Below, in pieces: positions 1 through 13,721 of a DNA stretch of 64,000 bases (its first letter is position 1; each line of letters begins with the position of its first letter). The translations under genes and the position numbers were made by a program. The stretch is from Tubulanus polymorphus (lineage: Eukaryota > Nemertea > Palaeonemertea > Tubulaniformes > Tubulanidae). The DNA lies in NCBI RefSeq assembly GCF_964204645.1, contig NC_134027.1, positions 2,034,485 to 2,098,484 on the forward strand, written 5' to 3'. The notes under the pieces are model-generated. The model saw nothing but the letters and a program-made list of their open reading frames with translations. It ran no database searches and was not told the origin of the DNA.

Positions 1-3000
1 CCTAGAATAAACAATTAAAAACAATGTCAATGATTTCCATCAAAACAATTGTATTTCTCAAATCATACTTGGTCTTAAGTTACCGTAAGTATAGAAGACT
101 GATTGCCATCCGAGACGAGCTGTGAGGACACCTGATAATCCTAAACACGCTATTATACCAAATTCTTTACCTAAATAATACAATATAAAAATTTCGAAAA
201 GTATAAGACTGTTCACTATAAGCATGGACTCTTCGTTTTAGAGTCGATGCTATTATATAATTAATGTCATACATGCACGTTTTAAACTGTTTGAATTTGT
301 TTTCTATATGTATATATGTACCACGTAAAGTGCACACTCAGACTTCGTGAAATCGCTCAAATATTTATTAATGCCCAATTCCTATGTTATTAGTAAGTTT
401 CGCGTGAATAATTATAGCTAAGTGTTATCCATTCTCTGAAATATCGTATGAGCATCCGTACTTTGATATTTTGCCTGAAGCTATATGATGTCGTTCGTGA
501 CAACCATTGAAATCTTAACAGGATTTCGTATATATACTATTGACGGTATCCTGGAGGTGTAGAAACCTACAGTCGATCTGTCAAGTTCCTATTGTTCCAC
601 GAAACGTAAGAAAATTCTACAGAGACAACTGAGACACGGGAAGATGTAAATTGAATCACACCGCTGAATTTCCCCGGTTCATTGGCGTGCAAATCAGCCA
701 GCGAAATATAGACCAATGTGTCTCGATAGAGAGAGACGTATCGCGCAGTTTATAAATAAAAAGTTACCATTAACCCGTTATAAAAATCAGATGTTCTATA
801 TTAGAAATCTAAGTCCCTTCTGCTGTTGGTATGGTGGCAATGGACATAATAATGAGGCGGATTCGAACCAAAGCACGTACCAGCAATACTTGATGTCATT
901 AGTTTACTGCGTTCTTGATGTGTCACCCAATGTCTCATTATTCCATAAATAGCAGGAAAACAGACACCCTGAAAATGAATAAGAGAAAATAGATTGATTT
1001 CGTTCCGTTGTAAGAAATATTCGATTTCTCAGGTGCAAAAGTTTGTCGACACCGTGCAACCGGTGAAGTATTCCCGTGTTTCAGAGATATTCGTGATGGT
1101 TAACACCGAGGTTTCTGCATCTCGTGACTCAAAACATTATCGAGTTCATCATGTTGACACCTAAAATTTGCCTTTTAAATTGGAATTTACCCAATGCGCG
1201 CAGACATGTAGAAGGTGTTCAACAATTGGGTGATAATTTAATCTACACGAAAAACATTAGTTGATCATGAAAAGTAGAAAATTCTCTTTCACCTGGTCAC
1301 ATTTCACCGCGAATTACAGCTTTGTTCGATCACAAATTAACATCACTTGCACATTTTTATTCGAGATTTAATTAATCTAATTTAGGAATATAGGTAGATG
1401 ATGAAAGATGAACGAACATATTTTTTTACATACAAATATAACCGTGCAAAAATATCGATAGTCGGATTGACATTAAACAGGTGTAGCCTACTCTCGACTC
1501 CGTTTCAAGTATATTATGATCGATCTTCTTGTGCAGTAATTAATTACGGAAATTTCATGAAGTAAAACCAAATTATTATAGCTACAACTGGTTTTTTGAG
1601 GGTTTTGAGAATAACGTAATAGAAACAAAATCAAATTGTTGAAGATGAATAGGTAAGACTACGAACTGAGCTGTGTGGTAAAATCGTCGTGATGATATGT
1701 GACAGTTCCATTCCGTGTCAAAAATCATCTACAAAGCTTTAAATATTCATCTTTGTTTAATGACCTGTCTAGACTGGTTGTTTTCTAGGAATAAGACACA
1801 CGTATATAGCGTCTATCAACCGCCTAATGACATACCCTCCATCAAATCTGTGGCAAAGTTTTTCTAAATGGTTTGGTAAATATATGACGTCATGCAGCTT
1901 CCTCGCACGTTATCAACTGATAAATTGCGATTATCCTTAAGTGAAACATCAAAGCCATTTAGTTGCAGTGAAATGAAACTTATATAAAAATAATTTGAAA
2001 TAATGGCGTCATCAATTCACAATAAAAGCTTTTAGAGTTTCACTGTATCAAATTCAGCGTCGTTGAAACAAAACTGAATCTAATAGGAAAATAGTTTGGA
2101 CTACGATGGATTCCTTTTTCATATAAGAGATAATGGGAAACGTTTGATAATTATAAACATTCATTTAAACGACTTCAATCAAGTGATTGATGCTGAGTAT
2201 TTTGTCATCGAATCGTCGTTATGGTGTATATTCTTTCGACGATCTGAAGTAGCGAATGACGCTGCTTATACAACTCGCGATATCCACGACACACCAGAAA
2301 CAAACCATTACATTATTTCTCCACGGTATTGAAATTGTTTTGAAATTCACGATGAAATGCGAACATCGCCGCTGAAGTTCTCCAGTCAGAGTTTTACAAA
2401 GTGTCAAACGAATTACTCCCGATTTTTTTTTACAAACCCTCCGCTTTGAAATAGGGTTTTCATTTGCTCGCGTAATAAAAGTGATCTGTATCGTTTTGAA
2501 CGCTGTTGGAATAAGAAGAACTGATTCAGTATGTCATACGGGACAATAGATGATTGTCGTTACCTCGTAAAACACTCCTAATTTCCCAAAAGATCACATT
2601 TTATCTGCTGCGTCAACGCGCCCAACGTGAGCCTGATTATACTCACAGATTCATGCTTGAACAATGTCGTCGTACTACGAACAACAAATCCTATAGGTTC
2701 AATGTATCTATTTTCTTCATGTTTCATTGAATCGAATCAAATCACACCGATCAATGATTGAGAATGTCTGTTGTTTTATGGCCAGAAAGTATTTGTGAAG
2801 TATACATTATTGAATACTAACCAGGAAAAATCCCTGTAGGAATCTATTAGCCATGAACATGTAGACATTTGCAGCGCATACAGGCAACAATAATGAGAGT
2901 AGACCGGTCACTGCTACCCCAACGCCGAACACATTCTTCCCTCCATATCTATGGGAAATAAACCCTGGAAGTATAACAATATGACGGGGGTGTGAACTGC

Positions 3001-6000
3001 TGAAGAAGAAGATAGAGTATTATTCGTCTCCTCAGAACTATAATGATTATGATGCGCCCTGCAGTATTGGCCCCAATGGCCCATAGGAATCAACATAATG
3101 ACCAATTACGGACACGTCATGTCGTGAGTACGTGAACTGTCCGCCCTGTAGCATACAGTGTTACTGACTCGTCTTACCGCCAGGAATTTGGGTTATCACG
3201 TAACCGTAGAAAAACGAACTGAGAACCAATCCTTGCTGTTTCGTGTCCATTGGGTATTCGGCTTCCTATAAATCAAATGATAGTTGTATAATGGCGCGAA
3301 CTAATTAAAACTAATGATTGGAAAGAAATAAATCGATTCGGGAAAACACTCTACGATTTGAGTGGTAGTAGTTGGTTTTTTGACGGACGATTTCCATGAA
3401 ATCCTATCTTGATCCAGTCATATATGTACGTATATATAAATATAAAGCGTATGGTTCATTACAGACCATCAGTCGTCCTAATATAATTGCTATTCCCGCG
3501 TGAACCGTCACAGATAATCATCTGATATTTTTCATACGAGAAGTGGGCTATAGCAAAACTGTTCACAGAAAAATGAATTAATTGGCCACGCGTTTAAGTG
3601 CTGTAATTTGTCTACTTCGTCGAAGCCTCCTACAAGGCAAGATAGTGAACAAGATGAGGAAATCTATATGATTGAATTTATGCTTTCCAAAACATATCAA
3701 TTTCAATAAGCATTTCTGAAAATGGTGTAAAATAATGAACCTGATTTATAAACCAATATATGCGGGAATGCTTAAACTTAAAAACCTTCCAAAAAACCTG
3801 AACGCATACATACCACGACGAGTATAGTTCCGTTGTCATGTTTTAATGTCGAGTTTCTGGTCATGCTGACAATCGGGACGCTCAGCTCGCTTCGTAGGAT
3901 TCCCATGTTCGCTGTAGAAAAAATGTATCTAAAATAATATTGAGCGAAATAAACATTTCTGAAATTTTTAAGCCCTTATCTACGTAAGCGTACTGGGGAC
4001 TGTTTTGAAATCTAGTAACTCGGAGGCAAATATTTATAAGCGTTTTCTTTTAAATATTTATGAATTTTCTTCGAGTTCGTAACTAGGAAAATATTCTCGA
4101 TTGATATTTTTGTTTTTTTGCATTTAATTCAGAAGAAAACAATCTTCATTTATTTTCATAAGCTCCCGGGGCCCAGCGGACGCGTCGTCCGTCCATCAGC
4201 AACTCGTCTCAATTTTTCAATTTCGCCTAGAACTTGTAATACTGTACTTCCGTTTATTTCACGTTGTTACTTATGTTACAAATGAGTCTGAAGGAATAAG
4301 AATGTTTCATTTATCTCATCGAATTCATATTTCTGCGGGAAAACGGTTCATTTGGTTTTTCCTGATTGCTAAAATGTGTCTTTGACATCTGCCATGCTCT
4401 GACCCATGGTAAAATAAAACGGATGATGAGTCATGTGAATTTATATTCATCAGAATTAATAAATTGATCTTCACGCTTCTCACGAAAGTGGCAGAGACGA
4501 TTTCTACAGATATTCCATGAACTGATCAATCACTTAACAGACTTGTATATATGCATAGTTCAGACTTGATTTCCGAAGAATTGCCAGGCGAATATCGCCA
4601 TAGATTTATGACTGGAAACTCCTTGTATCAGACTTTGATAGAAGATTCTACATTTGACAACACTTTAGTTGAATTAATGGAAATAAAAAGTAGAGACATG
4701 GCAAGATTTAACACAGATGAAATGTATTCTAAACGTAATCTTAAGTCATTTCTGGTTTTTCATAGTGACTATTGTCTTTATGAATTATTGGTGAAACGAA
4801 TATTAGACGATTTTACTGTGCAGAAATTGGTTAGAATCGAATGTATCGAACTCCTGGACAGCGTCTTTTACAAGCGACAAAAAACAAATGTAAATCCATG
4901 AAACCTCTATTTTTCTTATTATTATTATTACGTCAACTCCATATGTTTGATTCCCACTGATTCCCACCGGCGAAATATCAATTCAGCAATAGTTATTTCG
5001 ATGCAGGTTGTTTGTATCGTTATTTCGATGAGGTCCACAAATTCAAAATCGATTTGTAACTTAGATTCAGAGCAAGACGGTAATTATACTAGTGTTTAGA
5101 TATCACAAAAGTTTATGATAAATGTAATTACGTTTCGCCCTCAATACCGATTGTATTGCATGTGACAGGTAGTAAATATTTCTTTATTGTAAATCATATT
5201 CTGCCTTCTGTCGTACGCATACGTCTCGCTTTTAATCGAATTCTAATTCAGTGTTGGTAAATTAATCTCATTACGAATAATTCTTTTATCGTAAATCACA
5301 TTAGCAACTTTTCTACACGTGAAGTCTCAATCCGCGAATGGCTGTTTATTAACTGAGCTTACGTTTTAAAAGAATGGTCTTGTTTTTGGAAGATTTCGCT
5401 CTACTAACCGTACTACGAGAACGGGGGAGTCGGAGTAAAAATGTAAATGACCACCTAATCGAGTATTTTTCAACTGGAATTTTAGTTATTCATGCGGGCA
5501 ACTTTCGAGAGAAGATGAACAGGTGGAATACATGATGTAGTATTGGATGTTTTGTACGATGAAGTACCATTGAGATTAGACAAGTCATTGTGAAAATAAC
5601 ACTTGTCGAATATAACCGCAGTTAATCTGTATTCATCACGCACTGTCGACCAATAGAACTAATAAACCGATTCTAGTTCTCAAAGGCGACCATATTAACT
5701 GTTATGTCCCACTAGTGATCGTAAATATTTACTAGTTATTGGTCATAGAGAAAGTCGTGTTTTTTTCTAAATTAACTACATCAGAGACATACAGAATCAC
5801 GAACGCGAATGAATCGGCTAAAGGTGCAAAAATCTACAAGAAATATTTCATATATTTCAAAAGAAACACTACATTCGTATAAGTGATATAATAGATATCT
5901 AGGCTAATGCACTCTCGATGTTCTCTCTCTATTGAGGCTAATCAGCGCCGTGATATACTACAAGCGAGGAAAATATGCCGGACCATTCATGTCTCAATTG

Positions 6001-8765
6001 ACAATCCCTCATGTCAAAAATGCTTGAATCATGCATTATGTATACCAACGAAATGCGATAGGCCCATATGAATTAACCCCCTGTAAATATATCATTCAGA
6101 ATTGTTTTGAGCTAAAACTCAAATCTGTATTTATCATCAATCGCAGCTTCGTGTGGCGCTGACAAAAGCTAGATCATTAAATGGTTGCTCTATCGGCAGT
6201 CACACCGGCCAATACGCCAATAATTCCCCCTCTCCAACTAAAACTATCGATGACTCGTTTAACTGGGAACCCGACACGTGTTATGGGACTTGTGGCTAGG
6301 ATTTTGAAGAGGTTCAGAGCGATGTGTGAGGGGAAGATGCACTACTTGTCATCTAAGCCATCTAAATCCATCATAAATATGACTTTTTGTGTGTCTGAGT
6401 CAGTGAGTGTGGATTGAATAGGTAATTCATACGCATTTGCCATTCATTTTATACTATTTCTACCCCCCCCCCCTCCCGAAACATTCTACCCTCTATTGAA
6501 ACCAATTGCCAGCAGGTTTTGCGTCGTCATCAGTCAATAGGTAACCGTTCTTCCTTTTAAAAATGCATTCGAATCGAGAATTTATCAGAACGTATCTCTG
6601 GTTTGACGTTTGTGTAATTAAATTTGTCAGTCTTACTCTGAGAGCTGGAAGTTCGATGATCCAGAAAACGCTTTATGGAGCCCCCGAGGCTCGTTAGGTA
6701 TGGATGTGAAATTCAGCGCTTATATCTCTTGAGAAATCGCTATGAAATTACTCTCGTTCATTTAACATTACACCCACTAACTGTTTGCTGTAATAATGAC
6801 GCGAAGGCTCTAACTCATAGCGATGATTTTACGAAAGAAAAATTACCATTAATACACCATTGCCCAGGTTCCGAACGATCAGAAAATAGTACATATTCGC
6901 GCATGTTTAAATTCAATCTCAGTAGCCCAATACAACAAACACCCCCGGAGTAATTTGGATACTTCGACTAAGCGGCTAAAATTCAGGATAAGTTAGCTCC
7001 ACCAAACGCAGTGACTAATAGTATATCGTTTTGCATAATTGATAAATTTTGAATAGAATTCATCGTATCTCAACACGACTGCAACATACTTAATAGTTAT
7101 TGTCAACACTGTGATAAATAAATAATACATTGATGGTCTTGATTGTGTCAAAGACAACTTTCAATTCCCATCTATTCATAATCCATCATTTTCAATACAA
7201 TATATCGATAATTCATTCGTTTAATGTACTTCATATATTCTTCAATAAGTGTATATCTGAAATAACGTGACTTCAAGAATTTCAAAAGTTGTTACCATAT
7301 TTTTCGGTTAGTTAATATAGAATTCAACCGTATGCTTAACAATGCGTCAACTACCGTGAAACGTATCGGATACCAGCACAAACAATCTCATCTGGATAAT
7401 TTACGCTTCGAAATGTGCTTCTTTCTATTAAATTGAATCTGGTCAATGCGCGGTACAAACAGCACAGATATATTATTTACTACTACTTTAGGAAAATCAC
7501 TACAAAATACTTTGGGACTATTTACGCGTGGAAAACAACCAAACAAAATATGAAAATGGATCAATTATTCAAATAGATAAAAGGGGCAATCCTAAATGCT
7601 TTTTAAAGGATCTGTGCAATTTTTAAAAAAGTTACGCAAACCCTACAACATTATTTGAAATTTCAACAGAAATCTATATCATAACATTTTGTCTCATGAA
7701 TAAAATAACATTTTAGCTAAACTGCATATCGACCACACATGGAAACGAAAGTGACATTTTATCCCGTGTATAATTTAGTTGCCATTTAGTTGGGGATGTC
7801 TACGATAATTAATTGATAAATTGCTCTGTCAAATCAGAACTAGGCAGAAGCTGTTTTTTAGTTATACGTTTTGCAACGTGTTACGAACCGATGCTAAGGT
7901 CGACAATTTGGTCTCGAAGGCGACGGCTAATGGAGGAAAATGAGAAATATTTTCCTCACATAACGCAATATATTGCGGAATCTAATCACAGTGAAACCGG
8001 TAGAAACTGGCGCTGACAGATCCTGGAACGTACTGTCGATTGATGAATCTTCGTCGTATTTGCGATCATTTTCCCGTCACGTCCATATCATAACTTTTAA
8101 ACAACACAAGTTACTAGGATAATGATGCTTCATAAACCTTACAAAATCATCCTTTATCTCACTTAGTATCATTAAGTGACGTGATTTGCGTACAAAATTG
8201 TAGAAATGTTTAGCGCAAGATATGAAGACAATTTAGTCGGGTACTGCTGTAATGTGGGTAACTGGTTTACAGTAATTACATGTGTTTAGGCATATTGAAA
8301 TGTTTGGAGTAAAATCGACAATTAGAAGCAAAAACTAAACGACGGTTCATTTCATAAAGTATAAGTGTGGTGTATGGTCTGTACCAAACTGGTTTTGGGG
8401 TAACCTTGAAATATGATATTAAAACTGAAAAAATGGTACGTCATAGTATGAAATTATACTTCAAAAAATCTAAATAGAACCTTACTCCATTTACTTCATT
8501 CAATGAAATAAGTATTGATTTATTGAAAATAAAGAACGATATTGAAAACACTGAAACCATGTGAAAATTCACGAATTTACATACCACATCCAAAAAACAT
8601 CATAAGCGCGACGATGTATCTCTTCGGTAAATTACAACAACATCGTTTCCTGTGTTTGTTATCCTCCTTTTCTTCCTCGTCTGGTAATTTGTGTTGAGAG
8701 TAGTTTTGTGATGATATTGGTTTTAACGCGGTTTGTTCGTTATTTTCTCTGCTCTGGTCAAACAT
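1..8765 (-). CDS. SLC17-family anion transporter, copy A (partial: 3' exons lie outside the window)
   Basis: Multi-pass membrane transporter of the SLC17 group (sialin, vesicular glutamate and Na/phosphate carriers); substrate unknown. Coding exons in transcript order: 8765-8585, 3911-3814, 3265-3178, 2964-2822, 968-881, 170-84, then the first base of exon 7 at position 1. Every junction is GT-AG and in frame. Visible family motifs are [17 protein letters not shown] (after TM1), [15 protein letters not shown] (TM2), [11 protein letters not shown] (TM4) and an ERSKLMTSS loop. The start is the ATG at 8765 (MFDQS...); the frame further upstream opens with GTG and soon meets a stop. Exon 1 is almost identical to copy B, while exons 2-5 differ much more. 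Intron 1 is about 4.7 kb, far longer than in B or C. Exon 1 might therefore belong to another transcript or a lost copy, so the exon 1-2 link is the weakest part of the model. Confidence 0.82.
4551..4901 (+). CDS. Unrecognised 116-aa open reading frame inside SLC17-A intron 1
   Basis: A single uninterrupted frame with a true ATG, opposite in strand to the surrounding transporter gene. The predicted protein is rich in Leu, Glu, Asp and Lys with few low-complexity stretches, and has no signal peptide or clear membrane helix. I recognise no family. An in-frame stop lies 11 codons before the ATG, and a different frame just upstream is also open for about 20 codons, so this could be the broken end of a longer coding sequence. 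No splice-site support or poly(A) signal was assigned. It may be a chance ORF, a retro-copied fragment or a small real gene. Confidence 0.22.
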   Translation: MHSSDLISEELPGEYRHRFMTGNSLYQTLIEDSTFDNTLVELMEIKSRDMARFNTDEMYSKRNLKSFLVFHSDYCLYELLVKRILDDFTVQKLVRIECIELLDSVFYKRQKTNVNP

Positions 8766-9375
8766 CGTCGACCGATCGTTGACAGTTGGTGCTCGGGAAT
8801 CGAATCGTGGCGACACTTGCGCTGACTGTGCGCGTTTTACTCACCTACACTAGCGGCACCAGTTTAGTTTTCATTACCGTATCCTCTGCGTACCTTCAAT
8901 TCAACTACGTCAACTGACGCGTTGTCGCTCGGCTTATCATTCAGAACAAGAGTCAAATAAGGAAATGTTTTATAACGATGTTTATTAGTTTAGCTTACTA
9001 AGTTTGTACGTCCATGTTCAGACATGGCCGACGTGGTGGAGACTTCGAATGCTCCGCTTTAACACATCAATGGATCATGGACCCCCATATATGCTACTTT
9101 AAACAGTGAACCGTACACGCATCAGTAAAAAACAGGAAGCAGACCAGCCGTTGGTTGATGCTCTAGTCGACACTCACTATCTCCTTACCGGCTAATGCTT
9201 CAGAAGAAGTGTCAAATAAAGATTTGTTTTCTTAAGAAATATATCTATTACTTTTCTGGATTCTGTAGCACTCGTTTTGACATTTTAAAGTGACGTCTAA
9301 AAAAGATTTAACAGACAATATACAAATCAAAAAAGTTTTATTTCGGAGAACAGTGTATTAATCATTTCGCGTTTA
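8766..9375. other. Spacer between SLC17-B 3' end and SLC17-A exon 1
   Basis: Contains the upstream flank of copy A exon 1 (8766-8990), which matches the flank of copy B exon 1 (13278-13505) except for a few substitutions and a 9-bp indel. Beyond that is about 250 bp not present upstream of B. It ends with a second, imperfect version of the motif GTCAAATAA...ATTA (9197-9245) first seen at 8950-8990. The stretch 9250-9375 is the 3' flank of copy B. Confidence 0.6.
9337..9342 (-). terminator. Poly(A) signal of SLC17-B
   Basis: AATAAA on the minus strand, 34 bases after the stop codon of copy B, in the expected position for cleavage and polyadenylation. Confidence 0.6.
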
Positions 9376-12300
9376 TCAATAATTCTTCGATTCGTTCGAC
9401 TTTTCTTCTCTATTGTCGTCGTCTATTTGCTGCGAATACGCGTCTGTAGTGGCCCACGATTGTCGTTCTCCGCTACCGAATATTAGAAAAAAGATGCAAC
9501 CAAAAACATGCACCGCAACAGCGATAATGAAAACTATGCGCCATTTAAATTCCGTCTGAAAGATAAGAAGATAGCGTAACACAAATTAGCCGTTCACATT
9601 CATTTGTGATTTGCTAATTCGGAAGTGAATTGTCCAATGCCACATACGGATATAATATATCGACTTACGTATTTGAATCAAATGTATGCAAATAAATCAT
9701 TAAAAAGATAATGAAATGTTAATCAAAATAGAAACTTCTTTAACCTAATACCTTGTCGCTAGCAATGTAACCGGCTAGTGTTGGACTGATTATCCCTGAA
9801 ATAACGCCAACACAATTGGACACACCCATTATCAAACTGGCGTACTGAATTAGAAACGACTGTATGAATAATTCCATTCTGCAGTTAGAAACTTCTGCTG
9901 TAACCGCATAGGTTTATGGAAAAAAAGGTACGCCTGTACCTGAGGAGCTATGTCCAGTGCGTTGACAGGAAAAGTCGGGAAAGACATGCCCAGAAATGCG
10001 AACGAAACGTTTAGAAGAATCATGGCATACGTTGACCCGATTAAGAATGTATTCATTCCAACACAACCTGAAAGTATTCGTAATATTACAGGTAAATTGA
10101 TGTGGAGATGATATTTCAATGTTTATATATGCTTTATACATACATAATATACAAAATAGTTTGCTTGTTTTAGTTCTGGAGAGATATTCTCTAGAGATCA
10201 AAACATCGGCAACTTGACCACTCAGCACTGCTGATATGAATAACACTATATACGGAAATGCGGATAACCAACCGGTCTGGAATTAAATAAAACAAGCTTC
10301 TTGATAACTTTAGAACTTTAGTAGATCTTGAATAGTATTCAATCATTAAGGAGTTCATTACCTTTTCGAGTTTAAACCTGTGGGTGTCGTCCAAATACAT
10401 AGGCAAAGAGGTTAACATGAGATAGTAGGACCATTTTATACACATATCTAGAATAATGATTGCTATAGTTGCTGGACTGGTGAAAATACGGAAATATGGC
10501 GGCCGATTGAGCTGAAAATGAAGATCTCCATTATTTTCAATTAATCTTCAGTGTGTAGGCCTACGTTTGTACTAGAGAATTTCAATACATTAATCAATTA
10601 TAGAATATCGTAAATGTTTATCTTACTGAATCTGATTTCTTTAGGCTGTTGTTATTCTTTTCTAAATATTCTAACTCAGTTTGTGAGATCCTGGGATGTT
10701 GACTAGGTGTTTCAGTCACCAGTAACCACCATAAAAACACCCAAATTATTGCGATCAAACCTAAAATAAACAATTAAAAACAATATCAATGATGTTCATC
10801 AAAACAATTGTATTTCTCAAAACCAAACTCGTTCAACTTACCGTAAGTATAAAAGACTGATTGCCACCCGAGACGAGCTGTGAGGACACCTGATAATCCT
10901 AAACACGCTATGAGCCCAAATTCTTTACCTAGAATACATCAGCATTGATTGTGCAATTCTGGATAAACGTATTTATCTCCAAAGCAAGTGAACAGGTTAA
11001 CTACAGGAATCTAGGTAAAATACCTGAAAGACTTGAGGTCATTAGTTTGGTACGTTCGTCTTGTGTCACCCAATGTCTCATTATCCCATACACCGATGGA
11101 GTACACACACCCTATATACCAAATCAATATGGATTCTAATAATGATAAGACTTACTGCGTAATAATACAAAGTTTTCTGGATTTAAAACAAGTAGTATTT
11201 ACCAGAAAGAAACCTTGTGTGAATCGATTCGCAATTAATAAGTACATGTTAGCCGCGCATAAGGGTGCTAACAATGACAGGACACCACTAACAGCTACTC
11301 CGGTTCCAAAAACAATCTTTCCGCCAAACCGATGGGCTAAATATCCTGGAAATATCATAGATTATTTAAATCAAAGATATACGGCAAAAGTTAACTGCAG
11401 ATGTTAGATGTTTAATTTAATCTGAATGCGTGAGAAAGGAAATGATAAAATGAAAACGGTCGCTTTATTGTGATTGTGTTTAAACACATTGAAAAATACA
11501 GAATGCTTGACTTTTAATTTTATTACCCTTTTCGAGAAAATCGTTCATATTTACTAAAATATGCTTTTTATATGTTATACGATCTTCAGTAAAATATTCA
11601 CACTTAGATAGGATTCTTAGATAGAATTAGTTAAGAAAGCAATTACCTCCTGGGATTTGTGTAATGACGTAACCGTAGAAAAATGAACTGAGAACGAATC
11701 CTTGTTGTGTTCTATCTAATTTATATTTAGCTTCCTGAAAAATGAAGTGAATAGAAAAAACTTAACGAACTCATTTCGATTTGTTTAGAATTCTAAAATG
11801 ACAGAAGCGTAGTAATCGAGAGGAAGTACAAAAATGGTTTGTTATATATAAAAATCATATATAATTGCACTAAGCGTGACCTATTATGGGTCGAACCTGG
11901 GACCAGTCGCATTCAAAACCTGTATGCTAACCACTAAACTACTGGGCAGTATCTTCCATGAGAGCCGATGACCAGCAGAGCGGGGGCCATGCAGGTTTCT
12001 TTCGTCCACTGATAATTAGAGCTAATTTAAAATATGAGGAAGTACATTACTAGTATGTGCTATACTCGCAAAAGGTGACGGAAAAAAGAATTGGTTGATT
12101 GGCATATTTTGAAACCAACACTTCAATTATCATTACTGTAACGCATATTGTCACTTAAGCCAAGCGAATTGGTATTTATCACTGACCAGATCTCGTAAGC
12201 CACGTTTTAGAGGTGTTTTAGTTGAAATAAATTGAAATAGATAGACGTAAAATCGAATAGTCGTGTTTCTTAGTCTGATGGACGAACCAATCAGATCGAA

Positions 12301-13277
12301 AGATCAAGTATTTTGGCTGTATAGAGAGTATGGCGGTATATCGGGGGTGTTTTACTATGTATTTGTATAGAGATCCTGGTGGTAGGCGGGGGTGGCGGTA
12401 TATGGGCGGGCGGTATATCGGTTATTTCCGACCGTAACCGGGGTTGACTGCACTTCAATTGAAAATTAAATGCAAGGTCACGCGTAGAAATCATAACAAG
12501 CAACAACGTGTTGTAGGCAAGATCGGCGTTACAGCGATGACAACTCTGAAGCGCTGCCATCAATATTCCAATATAGATAAAAAACATATGTAAGCCATGA
12601 AAATATAGATATTCGAAATTAGATTTTCACTGTAATTGAATCCCTGATGCGGCCTTGGGATAAGCATTACGAATCAACGGCGCAGTTTCTTTAACGCCAG
12701 GCTGTTTACATTCTCACCAATACAATTAAAGATCCGTTCTTATCGACGGTTGAGTTACTCGTCATACTGACTATTGGAACACTCAATTCACTTCGAAGTA
12801 TACCCATATTAGCTGTAATTACAAAAAGATCGTACGTGCAATATATTCTCTAAAAGGAGGATGTATTTTCTATAGCGTTTTACAATTCTACATTTTATCT
12901 ATTTTAAAAATCGGCAATTAGGTAGGATAATGATTAGTAGATTTCCGCCACAATTTGTCCAATTACAAAATCACCCGAAGTTTCTGATTGCCAAAACTGA
13001 TAACCGTATAAATGATAAGGGTTAAAACTGATGTTAAAATTACTGATGAGAAAAGGATGAATATTGCCAATCAACTGAACCAAATCGCGTACATACCACA
13101 TCCAAAAAACATCATAAGCGCGACGATGTATCTCTTCGGTAAAATACAACAACATCGTTTCCTTTGTTTGTTATCCTCCTTTTCTTCCTCGTCTGGTAAT
13201 TTGTGTTGAGAGTAGTTTTGTGATGATATTGGTTTTAACGCGGTTTGTTCGTTATTTTCTCTGCTCTGGTCAAACAT
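9376..13277 (-). CDS. SLC17-family anion transporter, copy B (complete, 12 exons, 499 aa)
   Basis: Second gene of the tandem array. Exons: 13277-13097, 12812-12718, 11734-11647, 11345-11203, 11111-11024, 10928-10842, 10760-10627, 10511-10362, 10276-10144, 10067-9940, 9844-9752, 9555-9376. All phases agree and the length (499 aa) is close to human sialin (495 aa). Motifs: [32 protein letters not shown], a [10 protein letters not shown] segment, a [13 protein letters not shown] loop, and a C-terminal [20 protein letters not shown] helix followed by SGERQSWA, typical of the family. The N-terminus before TM1 is hydrophilic, with an acidic DEEEKED patch then an RKRCCC cluster. Exon 10 is 18 bases shorter than in copy C, removing QSYATA beside a predicted membrane segment. 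The TM4 motif reads GFFLG where sialin and VGLUTs have G-x-x-E-G. Family is clear; substrate and location are not. A poly(A) signal lies 34 bases past the stop. Confidence 0.93.
11875..12010 (-). repeat. tRNA-derived SINE-like sequence in SLC17-B intron 2
   Basis: Read on the minus strand it has an A-box-like TAGTTTAGTGGTTAGCA followed about 30 bases later by a B box GGTTCGACCC, the internal RNA polymerase III promoter layout of tRNA-derived SINEs. It does not fold into a full tRNA. A decayed counterpart lies at the same place in copy C (16983-17095), so it was there before B and C separated. Confidence 0.6.
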
Positions 13278-13721
13278 CGTCGACCGATCGTTGACAGTTG
13301 GTGCTCGGGAATCGAATCGTGGCGACACTTGCGCTGACTGTGCGCGTTTTACTCACCTACACTAGCGGCACCAGTTTAGTTTTCATTACCGTATCCTCTG
13401 CGTACCTTCAATTCAACTACGTCATCCAGTTCGACTGACGCGTTGTCGCTCGGCTTATCATTCAGAACAAGAGTCAAATAAGGAATTGTTTATAACGATG
13501 TTTATTTACTATTCTGGATTCTGTAGTACTTGTTTTGAAACTAGGTAAAAAAGATGACGATTGATTCCATATACTCGTATATACGTAAATTTAACTTCGT
13601 TGACCGCGAAACATTTTAAAAGTAACTTTTAAAAACAATAAAACAGATGCATATTAGAAACTGTACATTTCTAAGAAGAATGGAGAACAGTTTATCTATC
13701 ATTTCACGTTTATCAATAATT

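Noticed and set aside
8766-8816. Longer N-terminus of SLC17-A (and 13278-13328 for B, 18166-18249 for C)
   Set aside because: The open frame there begins at GTG, has an in-frame stop just upstream in A and B, and is not shared by C. The aligned ATG codons (MFDQS, MIDQN) fit all three copies.
11033-11407. Plus-strand frames overlapping SLC17 exons (also 15292-15666)
   Set aside because: They are antisense shadows of transporter exons and repeat in both copies only because the exons do.
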